From contig NC_081826.1 in assembly GCF_030867095.1 (NCBI RefSeq), positions 42,138,001-42,202,000 of the forward strand: 64,000 bases of DNA, given 5' to 3'. This document shows positions 30,932-42,419 of this stretch, piece by piece (position 1 is the stretch's first letter; every line of letters starts with the position of its first letter). Both the position numbers and the translations under genes were made by a program. The notes under the pieces were generated by a model. That model was not told the DNA's origin. It was given only the letters and a program-made list of their open reading frames with translations, and did not search any database. The stretch comes from Alligator mississippiensis (lineage: Eukaryota; Chordata; Crocodylia; Alligatoridae).

Positions 30932-33900
30932 CCCCCTCGCTGCGGTCGCGAGATCAGACAAGGACCTCGGTGAATGTCGGAAAATGACTGCTGGCACATG
31001 GAGTAACTCATTAAAACGCAGATGGTGCTGGCCGGCCCCGGACCCCCAGCATCGGAGCTCCACAGCCAAGAGAAGGGCCAGGAGAGGATTCTCCGCGCAG
31101 GAGAGGGGGGGAGCTGGGAAAGGGAGAAATAAACAAGGCATCGTGCTGCTGCTGCCGCTTTCTTTTATTCCCCATTGGTCTCCGATTCATGTCAGATTTA
31201 TTGCAGATCCCCTCTTTGGGCTATGGCAGGTCCCCAGGGTTCATCCTTGGTACGGGAAAGCGGTGCCAGGCGGCAGCCCCTTACCCCTGGGAACCCTGCT
31301 GAGCTCTTGAACACAGTGGCTGGAAGCGGATGGAGGTTGTCTCCGACTGGAGAGCTGGTTGTCTCCGGGGAAGGTAGCTGAGCGCTAGTGCTGGGCAGCC
31401 CATTCCGCCGGCTCAAACTGATCACCACAGATTAGGAAGGGGGAGAGCTAAGAGGGGCAGGAGCCGGGGTGCGGGGCCAAGGCCCGTGTTTGGGAGCCAG
31501 TGCTGCCCTTTGCTACAGCCAAAGGAAAGCGGAGCCCCTTATAAAGGGACTGGTGCAGCCCGAAGGGCCGCGGCAGAGGCGGAGGAAGCAGGCTTGACGC
31601 ATCCGCATGCAAGGCAACCCTAAGGCTGAGGCCGGGCTAGGACAGTGGGAGATCCCGGCCTCCGCCCCAAGCAGCAGCATCCTCCTCTCGCCCCCTGCGG
31701 TTCGGGTTGGACAGGGAAGAGCCGGGCGCTGGGCACGGAGCGGGCAACTGGGCAGCTCTGATCGTACCCTCAGCTTGGGGAAATCCTCTCCCCCCTTCTT
31801 AACTGGGACCCGATCCCGCCATCCTCCCCCGAGGGCAACCGGACTCCTGCTCGCAGGCTCTTCCTTGGGGCTCGCTCCTGCCTCGCGGCTCCCCGACGGC
31901 CTGTCCGGCCCGGAGCGCAGACCAAATCCCGGGCCCGCCCCGGATCGGACCGGGGGAAGGCAGCCAGCGGTCGGGGGCGGGTTCTTTGCATCTCCGGTTA
32001 TTTCTTGCTCCCGGGGGAAGGTCCCGCATGCTCTGCACCGCTGGCCGGGGTCAGGCGGGAGCAAGCGGGCATTAAGGCAAGGGTGATCCTCTTTCTTTGC
32101 TGCGGGGGTGGTGTTGCTCTTCTAGGCTCCTTGCGGGGCTGACCGAGGGCCGGAACAGAGACCGATCAGGGGAAGAGGCTAGGCTGTGGCCCCCCCGGCC
32201 TTTGCCTCCCGGCCGGGTTTGCAGGACCGAGGGCCGGGCCCCCTGCCTGCGCTCCTATCGCCTGGGGCTGGACAACGGCAGGAGACCTCGGCGCCGTGGG
32301 TCCTGGCCCGCCGCAGGGGCTTGACACGGGCTCCCGGGCCGGGGAAGGTCACGGGCGGCCGCGGAGGCGCAGTTCGCCCGCGAGTCCCGCCGGCCGGCCC
32401 GCCAGCCCGGTTGCTGCTCTGTCTGCCCAAACCGCCCAGCCCTCCGCCGGCGGGAGGCGCCTTCACAGGCAGCCGGAGGAGACGGTCCCGGAGCAGGGCG
32501 AGAGAAGGCAGAGGAGCGGCCCCCGATCCCCGGCGGAGAGAAGAGCAGAGGCCGCGAAGAGTTGCTTGCTCCCCCCGCCCCCGCTCCGGACCCAGGAGCT
32601 CCCTGGAGGCGGCTGCAGAGCTCGCGCCGTGCGGGATCCTTCTGCGGGCCCCGAGCCCTGTGCCGGGGTCGGGCCCAGCCGGCTGCTGCCTCGGGGGCGT
32701 CTCCCCGAAGAGAAGCGCCCGGGAGCCCCCGCCGGACACGGCCGGGCTCTCGCCCCAGCCGCTCGGAGGGGAAGGAAGTGAAGGCGAGGCCGGGAGCGGG
32801 AAAGCACCGCGCTGGTTCGGAGGCTGTGAGCCCCCGCGGCCGCGTCCCACGTGCTTGCCCCCGATCTTCGGCCCCCGCCGCCGCCTGCCCTGGCAGCGGG
32901 CCGCCCGTCGGGACTGCGCCTCCGTCCGCAAGGCTGAGCTTACGGGACTGAGCAACCCGCGACCAGCTGATCGCTCTCGGAGCTGCTCGTGTGAACCGGC
33001 CTTGGGCCCGACAGCTGGGCCCACGCGGTCGATGCCTGCTTGGCCGGCGCTGCCTGTAGCCGACCCACGCGGGCGGGCGAGCGAGTGCCCGGGGCCGGCG
33101 TGGAACCAGCTCGTGGATGTCAGCTGCGGGGATGTGGGGGGACCCCCAACGCACTGCTCCTGGCTGCGCCTGCAGCTCCGAAGCCCCCCGGCCCGAGCCG
33201 AGCCGGCTGCCCGGAGAAGCAGGTGCTGCAGCAGAAGCCCGGGAGCCCGCTTTGCCCACACCCCGGGGGGGGGGGGGTCAGCCTCCCTCCTGGGGCCGGG
33301 CCAGGCTTCAGCCAGAGCCGATCGTCCCCTGTGCAGCCAGACAGGCTGGGGAAGGAGGTGTGCAACTCTTCTGAGCTGAGCCGTCACCGCGGGGCATGAG
33401 GGAGCGGGGCTTCCCCAGCTCTGCACGGCTCTGCCGCCTCCTGCCTCCCGCCACCCCCGCCTGCCCCGGTGCATGGCTGGGTCGCTCTGCGCCTCCTGGC
33501 CTCCGCCGCCCGCGGCGTCTCTGGGCAAGCCGCGCGGGGAGCGGGGAGCCTGATCAAGCCCTGGCCCTGGGGACAGCAGGATCTCAGCGCCCTGGAGGGT
33601 GAACGGGGAGGAGCGGGGAGCAGCCACATTCTTGCTGGTGGGCTGTGCAGCCGTGCGGTGAGACTGGCCCCCTCCCAGCCCGTTCTGGGGCCTGGGCCGC
33701 GGAGAAGGTGCAGGGAGCACAAGGGGCCGCTGAGCCGGCGGATCGTCGGGGCCTCCCTCCGGGGAAAGCAGCGCGAGACGCGTAGGCAGGAGAAGCCCGG
33801 ACCCGAGGGTGGCTCAGAAACGCCCCCGCCCTGCGCTCCGCGGCAGCGGGGCGAAAACAGGCGCAAGAAGCCTCGGCCCAGCTGCACTGGCCGCACGGGC

Positions 33901-34699
33901 CGGCCCTGGCCTCCCCGCTCCGCCCCGCCAGGCCGCGGTCGCTGCCTCTGGCTCGTCCGGAGCGGGTCGCTCGGTCCAGCAGCGGCGGGGTCACCCCGGT
34001 GCCCGGGAGGTCACCCCGCTGCCCTGTGTCAGGCGGAGCTCGTCTGTCCCGGCTCATCTCCCTGCAGCCCCGGGGACGCGGCTTTCCCCGGGGGAACGGC
34101 GGTGGGGGGTCCTGGGCACCCCGCAGCCCTCAGGCCGCCTCCCTAGGGTCTACAGAGGAATCTGATCTGAAGCCCTTTGGCTTCACTCGCGCTGTTTGCA
34201 CTTGCAAACGGCCCCGATCCTTTGCTCCCCGAGACCTGGAGGATGCTTATATCACCGACCTCCAGGGACCGATCCTGGCTCGGCCCCTCCGACCCACACG
34301 GCCTGGCCCTGTCACTTGCGGGTGGCTGGTCTGTCCCAGCTGGTTCTGAAGAGAAAAGGGCCCGCGGGTCTCCTCGTGTATTGGGCCCTCGGGCATCCTG
34401 CGCCTGAGCTGCGTGCAGACGTGGGGCTGCCTTCCAGCACCGGCGGGTGCTCATCCATCCCCGCGTACACACGTCCTGGGAAAGGGGACTGGTCCCCCCC
34501 GCCGGGAACCTAAGGCGAGATGAGCCCCCGTCCGTGCGCTCAGGGCCCTCCCCCCCGGCTCTCACGTCTTATCCCAGCGGCGCCGCTCCCTCCCCGGACC
34601 GTGCGGTTTCACCCGGGGCCTTGGGGAAAGGAGCCACGGGGCGTTCCTGACAGGCGGTGGGGAGCGCCCCCCGGGTAATCCGCGGTGATCTGTGCATTG

Positions 34700-35070
34700 C
34701 CGGGGCCAGGCTGAAGGTCTCAGCTGCCATAAATCAGCCGGCGGCTCCCCCGGGACTAGAGCTCCCCGAGACCTCTCGGCTACCCCGGGCTTGTGAAAGG
34801 CGCTGTCTAGGAATAGCAGTGACCTTTGCAGTCAACAAATCCCTGGCACTGGGGTTTTTTCGCAGTCTCCGCCTCGGGAGAGAGGCAGCGAGGGGCTGCT
34901 GGCACGGGCTCCAATGACACTTTTACTGTCGGAGTATACGCGGCCTTTACTGGCTTCTGGGGAAACCCAGCGGCTCGGGGAATTTCTGTGTTTGCTGGGC
35001 TGTAAAAGTTTTATTGGAGAGCCGCGCAGGGGAATCTGGTTTGCTTTTCCCGCTGCCCCCCCTGCGCGGA
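34700..35070. promoter_or_regulatory. Possible regulatory island before exon 2
   Basis: This block has lower GC than its flanks and carries CAGCTGCCATAAATCAG (near 34720), AGTGACCTTTGCAGTC (34819), TTTACTGGCTTCTGG and AAAAGTTTTATTGGAGAG (35005). The last contains a CDX/HOX-like TTTATTG and a CCAAT inverse. It has no coding signal. This is inference from composition. Confidence 0.3.
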
Positions 35071-35458
35071 CGTGTCAAAAAAGAAGTCCAGGGTGGGTTT
35101 TTCCCCTGGGAAGGGGATCTCGGCCTGCCCCGGCCCGGCGGGGCAGCCCCTGGTCCTTGTGGCTCCACGCAGGGCTGGAAGGAGAGCGACCCGGGTCGGA
35201 GCAGGGCGCCCTCTCCCGCTCGCAGCCTCCGGCCTGCGCGTGCGGGGGGCAGAGGCCAAGCGCCCCGCCCGCAGGCTCGAGCGGGACACGCTGCTTCCCC
35301 CCAGGCCGGGCCGCGTCGGCGGGACACCGCGGGGCGGGGAGGCGGCGGCCGCGGGCGGCTCCACGCGAGCAGCCGCCGTGCCGGGGGCGGGAGGGCGGGG
35401 GGGAGGGAGGCGCGGCCGCCCCGCCGCGAGCTGACTGTCACGCCGCTTTATCTTGCAG

Positions 35459-36303
35459 ACGATCTCTCGGCCGCTCCTCTGCGGAGACAGAAGTATTTGT
35501 TTGATGTGTCGACGCTGTCGGACAAGGAGGAGCTGGTGGGCGCGGAGCTGCGGCTCTTCCGCCAGGCCCCGGAGCCGCCGCCGGGCCCGTCCCGCCTGCA
35601 GCTCTCGCCCTGCCTGTCGCCGCGGCTGCTGGCCTCGCGGCCCCTGCGCCCCGCCGCGCCCGGCGGCTGGGAGGTGCTGGACGTGCGGCAGGGCCTGCGG
35701 CGGCGGCGGCGGCCCCGGCGGCAGCTGTGCCTGGAGCTGCGCGCCACGGCGGGCCGCGGCCGGGCGCCGCTGCTGGACCTGCGCGGCCTGGGCTTCGGGC
35801 GGCGGCCGCGGGCGCCGCAGGAGACGGCACTGCTCGTGGTGTTCACGCGCGCGCCGCGCCAGAGCCTGCTGGCCGGGCTGCGCGCCGACGGGCCGGGGCC
35901 GGGGCCGGGGCCGGGGCCGCGCGGGGGCCGGCAGCGCCGCGCCGCCTTCGCCAGCCGCCACGGCAAGCGGCACGGGCGCAAGTCGCGGCTGCGCTGCAGC
36001 AAGAAGCCGCTGCACGTGAACTTCAAGGAGCTGGGCTGGGACGACTGGATCATCGCGCCGCTGGAGTACGAGGCGCACCACTGCGAGGGCGTGTGCGACT
36101 TCCCGCTGCGCTCGCACCTGGAGCCCACCAACCACGCCATCATCCAGACGCTCATGAACTCCATGGACCCCGGCGCCACGCCGCCCAGCTGCTGCGTGCC
36201 CACCAAGCTCACGCCCATCAGCATCCTCTACATCGACGCGGGCAACAACGTGGTGTACAAGCAGTACGAGGACATGGTGGTGGAGTCCTGCGGCTGCAGG
36301 TAG
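35459..36303 (+). CDS. GDF6: GDF6 exon 2: rest of prodomain, processing site, mature ligand
   Basis: This exon encodes residues 118-398 and the TAG stop. [37 protein letters not shown] and [11 protein letters not shown] are conserved GDF5/6/7 prodomain blocks. RQRR (275-278) is the furin-type processing site. The mature chain is residues 279-398, 120 residues, the length usual for GDF6. It begins with the basic [15 protein letters not shown] segment and has all seven knot cysteines: C297, C326, C330, C362, C363, C395, C397. By family structure C362 forms the interchain disulfide of the dimer. GWDDWI (310-315) holds the type I receptor contact tryptophans. Compared with the human protein as I recall it (about 455 residues), the prodomain and the linker before RQRR are shorter. 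Oddities: an RRRRRPRR run (198-205), (GP)5 at 262-271, and almost exclusive G/C third codon positions. The C-terminus MVVESCGCR ends exactly as in the family. Confidence 0.97.
35890..35918 (+). repeat. GGGGCC hexanucleotide repeat within coding sequence
   Basis: Four perfect GGGGCC units plus a partial one encode the alternating Gly-Pro run (residues 262-271) just before the RQRR processing site. The G-rich sense strand fits a quadruplex pattern (four G-tracts of four). Confidence 0.9.
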
Positions 36304-38565
36304 CAGCGCCCGCCCGCCCGCCGGCCCGCGGGCAAGGGCAAGGGCAAGGGCAAGGGCGCTGTGCTGCGCCCGCCCTGAGCGGGGCTGCGGGGCCGACGCC
36401 AGCCGCGGGCCTCCCGCTCCTCACGGCCACACGCGCCGCCCTGTCGCCGCCCGGCAGCTCCGCCCGGATCCTCGCTCTGGAGGCAAAGGCGGGGTTTCCC
36501 TCCGCGGACCGAGCCGCCCGCCTTGACCCACCCCCGCGGGCGGAGGCTGCCGCGCCCCCGGGCCTGCTCTGCACCCCGCTCCCGCCTTGCAAAGGACTGG
36601 CTGGAAGAGGGAAGGGGCCGCTTCAGCAAAGCCTCCTTCAGCTCCGGGGCAACCAGCGCCGTCCGGAGGAGGCTGCGACAGCCCCGGCGGGGAGAGGAGG
36701 ATGACACCGCTGCCTTCTCCTCGTCTAGGAGCGTGCAGGAGACGCCGTGCCAGGCACCTGTTCAAACTCAGCCTCTTCTGAGGCGAAGGGGAGGCAATCA
36801 ATAGGCACGACTCTTTTTAGGGGCTGGCATGGAAGTGGCAAGCAGAGAAGGCAAAATCATAAATAAAAGTCCCCAGAAAAGTCTTGATTCCCAAGGCCCT
36901 CCCCCCACCCTAGAATTATCTGATGATCTAGACCCCTGGAAAGGTGATTAACCAAATCCAAAAAAAAAACGAACAAAAAACACAACCCCAAACAAAACAA
37001 AAAAACCCAGATCAGAGAGAGCAAGCAGAATGATTCCTGCCTCTGAAGTTTCTCTGAACAGGGTTATTTCGTTTCTGCCCTCTCTCCCTTTCACATTCCT
37101 GCAAGATTACCAGGCAGAAATAGCCTAGGGCCCCCTCTTTCTACTCCCCCGCCCCACCCTTACCCCCGAAAAAGAAAAAGAAAAAAAAAAAAGAATTGTT
37201 CCAGATTGTAGTTATCAGTTAGGTTATATTTTAAGACTTAGAACTGAAAAAAAACTGTGAAAAGAGCAAAGTGTTACAGAAAGCACAAGCAGGGGTGATG
37301 GGGAACAGAAGCTCCTTTTCATTTCAAGCCAAGTGTAACAATGCAAGGAACAAATTCCACAGGTAGCTCTCTCTAGGTAGCTCTGTCAACCTGCAACAGT
37401 ATTATAGGCAAATATTGTGCTGGAAAAGGCATTTTATCAGAGATTGGTTTCCTTTCCACCTTTAGTCTGCAACATGGCTTTGCCTAAGGAAAGTGCACTT
37501 CTAAGCCTGCCTAGAACCTCTTCTTCTATTTTAACTACTATGTCTATCATTTCCGACTTTTCCCTCCACTGAATTCTAAGCTTGTCTGCTTATCTGGTTT
37601 CACAGAGCTACAAACTGGTGAAAACGAAAAAAAAAAAAAAAGAGAAGAATAATAATATAAAATGCTTATAAAAAGACTCAACCAGGAGCAATAATTTAAA
37701 ATGCACATTTTCTTTGGATGCACTGTTGTTCATATTAAAGTTGTAAATATTTGTTTATTTAAACAGACTGAAAAGTGCAAAATGGAAGTGAACAACATGC
37801 ATTTCTTTTTTTAAATGTACAAAACATTATATGCACTCGAAATGTTATAATTTCTAATATTTTTAAAGTTTATATTTGAGTTGTACAGAGTTAAACATTA
37901 ATCAAATATTTCATTCTTACTTAACGTTATCATTTCCTTAAAATATTATTGCAAGATTTAAATTCTGTGCTAATAACGGAGATTTTTTTTTTACTGTCTA
38001 CCTCACTATAATGCAAGTATTTACAACTCTAAAGTTATCTGAGGTAAATTATATTCAGAACCTTTTTACAGTACACTTTTACTGGACGATACCACAATTA
38101 TTACTGTATTATTAAACTTCCTCCCCCCCCCCCGCCCCCCAGAGTAATCTTGCTTTTATATGTTCTGTTATTTGGTTAAATAACAAATTTCTCTCAAGTA
38201 AACATTGGCTGCAATTCTAAAATGCTGCAGGTTAAGTTGGAACCACTTCAAGACTAAATATTGAAAGCCATTCTTCCTACTTGAAATCCTTTTGTATGCT
38301 CAGAAACACTTTAGTTTCATCATTAATATACACTGATGGCATAATTATGAGAGAAGCTACGTCCTAATTTGATATAACTGTAATGTAACTGGGAGAATGC
38401 ATTAAATGGAAACATTCAGACAAACATTTGTAAATATCATCTGTACCGGGCACATTTATATACACTGTATTATGATGAAAAGAAAAGGATAATGAATGTT
38501 TTATAAATGATATTTATTTTTGATGCAATGCGTAATATATTTATTAAATGCTTCCTTTTATCTCT
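36304..38565 (+). other. Probable GDF6 3' UTR
   Basis: The first 500 bases stay GC-rich, then composition falls to strongly AT-rich (37.2-38.6 kb) with AU-rich-element-like ATTTATTT and TTTAAA motifs. Candidate polyadenylation signals are AATAAA at 36862-36867, ATTAAA at about 37735, and ATTAAA at 38543-38548. The last is preceded by TATTTATTTTTGATGCAATG, which looks like a real transcript end, but I cannot choose between sites without RNA data. There is no open frame of note after 36.8 kb. Confidence 0.45.
36330..36353 (+). repeat. (GGGCAA)4 just after the stop codon
   Basis: Four tandem GGGCAA hexamers lie about 27 bases past the GDF6 TAG, in the 5' part of the presumed 3' UTR. It is a small microsatellite likely to be length-polymorphic. 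Confidence 0.9.
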
Positions 38566-40929
38566 TAGCTAATGAAGAACTATTCAATGAGTAACTGGTT
38601 CAGTAAGAGGAGAATTCCAGTCTCCTCTTATGACAAGGTGTGCAGCAAACAACATGCTGAATGTGCAGTTAGCCTGAGTCTTTTGAAAAAGCACAAAAGA
38701 GTTGTGCACAAGAGTTGAAAGAACTATTTGCCTTGTAGAAACTGTGTAATATATTTGAAAACAAGGCTCTTTCCCTGGGAGATAAAATCTCTACCCAATC
38801 ACAAGGTGTAAACTGAAAGATTTTATGTATGCAAACTTCTAATCACTTGGGAATTTGCTTGAATCAAGAATGTCAGGATCGAGCCCATCATTTTTTGATA
38901 CCAACACTGGGGGAGCCTGGGAGAGGAGTCCTGCTTTAATGATGGTTTGATCTCAAACTGGCTTTTTAGTGTTTAGTATTTAAACTACGTTTCATGTTTA
39001 TGGCTACTTGTGGGTTCAGAAATACCAGTTTTAATCCTAAACTTTAGTTTCAAAACACAGGTCAAAGTTAATACATGGCAAACAATGTCACTTCCCTTGA
39101 TTACTGCTCTGGGCTAACTGACTAGGCTCAGTGTTCCATTGAAGTTTCAAAGGAAAAAACTGGGGGAAAAATTGTAAATGATTATGATACTGGCTTTAAC
39201 TAAAGGGAGTGAAATAATAAGACATGAGGAACTGGAAACAGTAATATTATATAACTCTGAGATTTTACAGAACAAATAGATTTCAGCTGTTCTTCAATGA
39301 CTGAAGAATTTCTCTCTCAGTTTTCATTGTTTGACAACCAAACAAAGCTTCAGATGTATAGTCAACTATTGTTCCAATCAAAAATACAGTATATTCTCCA
39401 TGTTAATCATCTCTTTATTATAAAAAATATCTTACTTGTGGTAATAACGCTTATACCATTCACATAGATGTATTTTAACTGTAAACAGCACATAACATTT
39501 CTTGATTTGTCTCAGGAGTAATATTGTGGAGGATGGTTGGAAGTAATAGAGTAATTCTTTAGGAGCTTACTTGCCTTCAAAAGGTCATAAGAGCAATAAT
39601 GTACAGTAAGCTGCTGTTTATATATTTTCCCACTTAGGCTGCATTTTCTGAGCTCTCTTTTCTTGTTGGATGGGGTTTTAAAATCCTGTCTGAGAAATAA
39701 ATGTGTTTGTTAGCCTGCAAAAGAAGTGGGAGGGACTGAAAAATGACAAAAATGCTCAGAATCTGCAGCATCTTTTTGGAGACAAGTCTTTTGGGTTTTG
39801 CTATTTAAAAAAAGCTGGACTCTTTAAGCATCTGTTGTGGATGTCATAGTTAATATAACATTATCTGAGCACATTTTGGCAAGTCCACTATTCCAGACAA
39901 TGGGAATCTCTGCTCATTTCCTTTTTTAGGTCTGCAGTATCCCTATCCTTTGTGAGCAATTGAGAAGGAACAGTTTAAATCTTAAAAAGGGGGATGGAAA
40001 GACACAGAAAAGCTGCTGGATTTTCTTCCCCTCTCAACCTTCCTAAAAGTAGATTGACTAGTGAGCTGAGTAGAGAATAGCAGTGGGTATTTTCTAGGCT
40101 CTTTAAGGTAATACTAAAATTACTTTTGTACAGAGCAAATGAACCCAAATACAGCCATTCGGTGGAAGTGTATTTCAGGACTCTCTGTCCTACCAAACTA
40201 ATTTAATCTTCCTTTCCAAAATTCAACTCCCCATATTTGAAAGCATGTTCAGAGAGAGGAAGTGGTTTCTTTATTACATTGCTGGCCAGAAGAGGGAGCA
40301 GGATATATAAGCCTGTGGGAACAGATACCAGTAATTGTCAGACATCGCATCACACTCCTGACTGCATGATAGTGTTTTTTTTAAAAGGGCATTCCTTTCG
40401 TTTTTAGAGAACTGAAATATGAGGCATTTATATAAGAAAAGCGTGTGAAGATTTATACACACAGAGGGTCACATTTTTGTATTACAAAGGACGTTTCTAT
40501 TTTATATCCCAATATCCTCCCATACAGACCTCCTCCCTTTCAGTGTTGTAAATGGTTTACAACAGAAATGTTGAGTTGGAAAAATAAGACTGGAGGCAAC
40601 AGGCCCATTCCTGTCTTTACTACACCTATATAAATGAGGTGTAAATGTCTCTTTTGAAATCAGAGTAACAACAGGCCTTTACACTGAGGTAACTGAGGTC
40701 AGAACTAGTCCAAATGTCATGTAGCCTATGGACTTGATTCCCTAACATGAAACTTGTTGTTTAATTATTTTTTTTGCCTCCCTTATTTAGTGTCTTATAA
40801 CCATCTAGTAGGTGGAATAGAATCTGGCTCCTAGTCTTTAGTCAGTTTTCGTGACGTTTTTATAATTAAATGATAAATTCAGTGTAGAGAAAGTTGCCAT
40901 AAGGTGGGTACATAAGTGATTGAAAAAAA
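38566..40929. other. Downstream intergenic, nothing recognised
   Basis: AT-rich, unique-looking sequence with no transposon ends. The stretch near 39380-39520 (CCATGTTAATCATCTC, GTGGTAATAACGC) could be non-coding conserved DNA, without proof. Confidence 0.4.
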
Positions 40930-41160
40930 CACTACTCAGAGGCCTTTTCTGCATTACAAAGTTCTGTTAGCAGAACTATGTCAGCTGGGGGACTGAAAGG
41001 ATCACACCCTATGAAGCTGACAACTTTACCAGCAAAAAAAAAAAAAAATCATGTGGGTGCAGCTCTGTTGGCAGAAGGCTTCTGCTGTTCAGGAGAACTT
41101 GGGCAACCCTGGTGGTAGAGAAATACCTTCTGTTGACAGAGCTACACCTGCACCAGAGGT
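40930..41160. mobile_element. Decayed DNA-transposon-like repeat
   Basis: TTCTGTTAGCAGAACTATGTCAG..., ATCACACCCTATGAAGCTGACA and CAGCTCTGTTGGCAGAAGGC resemble the body of a widespread reptilian DNA transposon family with repeated CTGTYGGCAGA motifs. The terminal repeats are eroded and an A run splits it at 41034-41048. The superfamily is not assigned. Confidence 0.35.
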
Positions 41161-41239
41161 CCAAGCAACCTTAGAAGTGCTGCTGTAGTTAAAGTGGCAA
41201 CACTAGTGTAGTGCATGCTGAGGAGTAGTAATACCTCTT

Positions 41240-41660
41240 GAACTGGGAGGACAGCACTGATAAAATTCAGCATTTCATTAATGACGTGGATGCTGGAATA
41301 AGAGTACATGTATAACATCAGCAGATAACATCAGCCTGGGAGCAGTTGCAAGCACACTGGAGGGCAGGATTAGAGTTCAAAGAGAACTTGATGTATTAGA
41401 GAGATGGTCCCAAATCAAGAAGATATAATTCAATAAAGACAAGGAGAAAGAACAATATTTTAAAAAGAAAATAAATCAAATGGACATGTGTAAATTGTCT
41501 GGGCAGCAGGACTGAAGAATAAGCTTCAGAGGGTCCTAGTGGATGGCAAGCTGAATGTGAGCATACAGTATAGTGTTGTGGCAAAAAGGCACGTGTCATT
41601 CTGGGTTGTGCTAGCAGGTGTGTGACATGTGAAGGAGTAGGTTTATTTAATAAACCTACT
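41240..41660 (+). mobile_element. Old CR1 LINE fragment (RT middle portion)
   Basis: The + strand translation, with frameshifts and stops, gives HFINDVDAGIRVHV (about 41270), an ISLGAVASTLEG-like block after a degenerate ADD region, RELDVLERWSQIKK and then KLNVSIQYSVVAKRHVS. These are the CR1 segments from the catalytic motif to the start of the C-terminal part. It is more decayed than the CR1 at 14657 and is interrupted by hAT-like DNA at 41666. Confidence 0.7.
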
Positions 41661-41665
41661 GCTAT

Positions 41666-42020
41666 CAGGGATTGGCAGCATATGGCTTGCGGGCCAGATT
41701 CAGCCTGTGGAGGGGCATTAGAATTGGCCCATGGAGCTTCTGACCTGGTGACTGCAACTGCCACTTCTCCCTGCCACCAGGCCGAGTAGTGTAGGCAAAG
41801 CCCCTGTCCACCCTGGCCACTGGTCTCCCATGCTGGGTGGCTAGTGGTAGGGAACTCTACCCATGCTCCACAACTCGGGGGCCGAGGGGCGGGGATGCTC
41901 ATGGGCAGCTGGATGGCTGGGAGAAGCTGCAGCAGCAACCACCAGATCAGAAGCATGGGCCTGCTTCAGATTTGAGCTGTGTTGTTCCATGATCCTGCTG
42001 CAAAACCTTGCTGACCGCTG
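41666..42020. mobile_element. hAT-like element inserted in old CR1
   Basis: The left end CAGGGATTGGCAGCATATGG with GCGGGCCAGATTCAGCC is typical of hAT elements. The right end, inverted, is CAGCGGTCAGCAAGG. The flanks (CTGCTAT / CTCTTAT) are only partly similar, so boundaries are tentative. The 186-codon minus frame spanning it is incidental. Confidence 0.55.
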
Positions 42021-42419
42021 CTCTTATCCAGTGGTAAACAGATGTAACTGGCCACTTGAGCTACTGGGCAGCAGCAGTGCCAGACTGGCAGCTCAGTTGC
42101 TGCTATTTTTGCATTCCACCCCCTCCTCCCTTTGTTATGCTACTGGAGGTAAATGAAAGCTTGTTTAGGTTGCTTTCATCTGGATGCTGGAGGGATAAGT
42201 TATTGTGGTTAGCTTATTTTTACCAGGAAGTAAGAACATTGCATGTGGGCAACTACAGTAGAACAACTGACATATTAAACAATCTCTACCCTTCTTTCCC
42301 AGAGACTAAACGTATGTATGTCTATGCCCTACAACATGCAATGAAAGTATTCTACTCTGCCAGCTCTGTGAAGCCTTGGCTGCAGGATTGTCCCCCCTAT
42401 GGGGCATTGCAATTTTAGG
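42021..42419. other. Unassigned sequence between CR1 pieces
   Basis: About 400 bases, including a CCACCCCCTCCTCCC patch near 42115. No family is recognised. It may be further inserted DNA separating the two halves of the old CR1. Confidence 0.4.

Larger units (their letters stand above)
27629..35458 (+). other. GDF6 intron 1 (7,830 bp)
   Basis: The donor is GTAAGT at 27629 and the acceptor TTTATCTTGCAG ends at 35458. Phase 1 joins G|AC into Asp118, giving SFVDRGR-DDLS, which matches the family's exon junction. The intron is extremely GC-rich at both ends (27.6-28.3 and 31.5-35.4 kb) with an AT-rich middle (28.3-31.0 kb). Long open frames on both strands (e.g. 32179-33720 minus, 32186-33379 plus) are products of stop-poor GC-rich sequence. 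No alternative exon or nested gene is supported. Confidence 0.9.

Noticed and set aside
32179-33720. 513-codon minus-strand open frame in the GDF6 intron
   Set aside because: It lies in extremely GC-rich DNA where stop codons are rare. Other frames of both strands are also open (e.g. 32186-33379 plus, 32255-33259 minus), and the translation is Pro/Arg/Gly/Ala low complexity without any domain.
35011-36135. 374-codon minus-strand frame antisense to GDF6 exon 2
   Set aside because: It is an artefact of GC3-saturated sense codons, whose complements avoid stops. The translation is Ala/Arg/Pro-rich and matches no family.
35727-36704. 325-codon + frame overlapping the end of GDF6 in another phase
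   Set aside because: It is a composition-driven shadow of exon 2 with no domain of its own.
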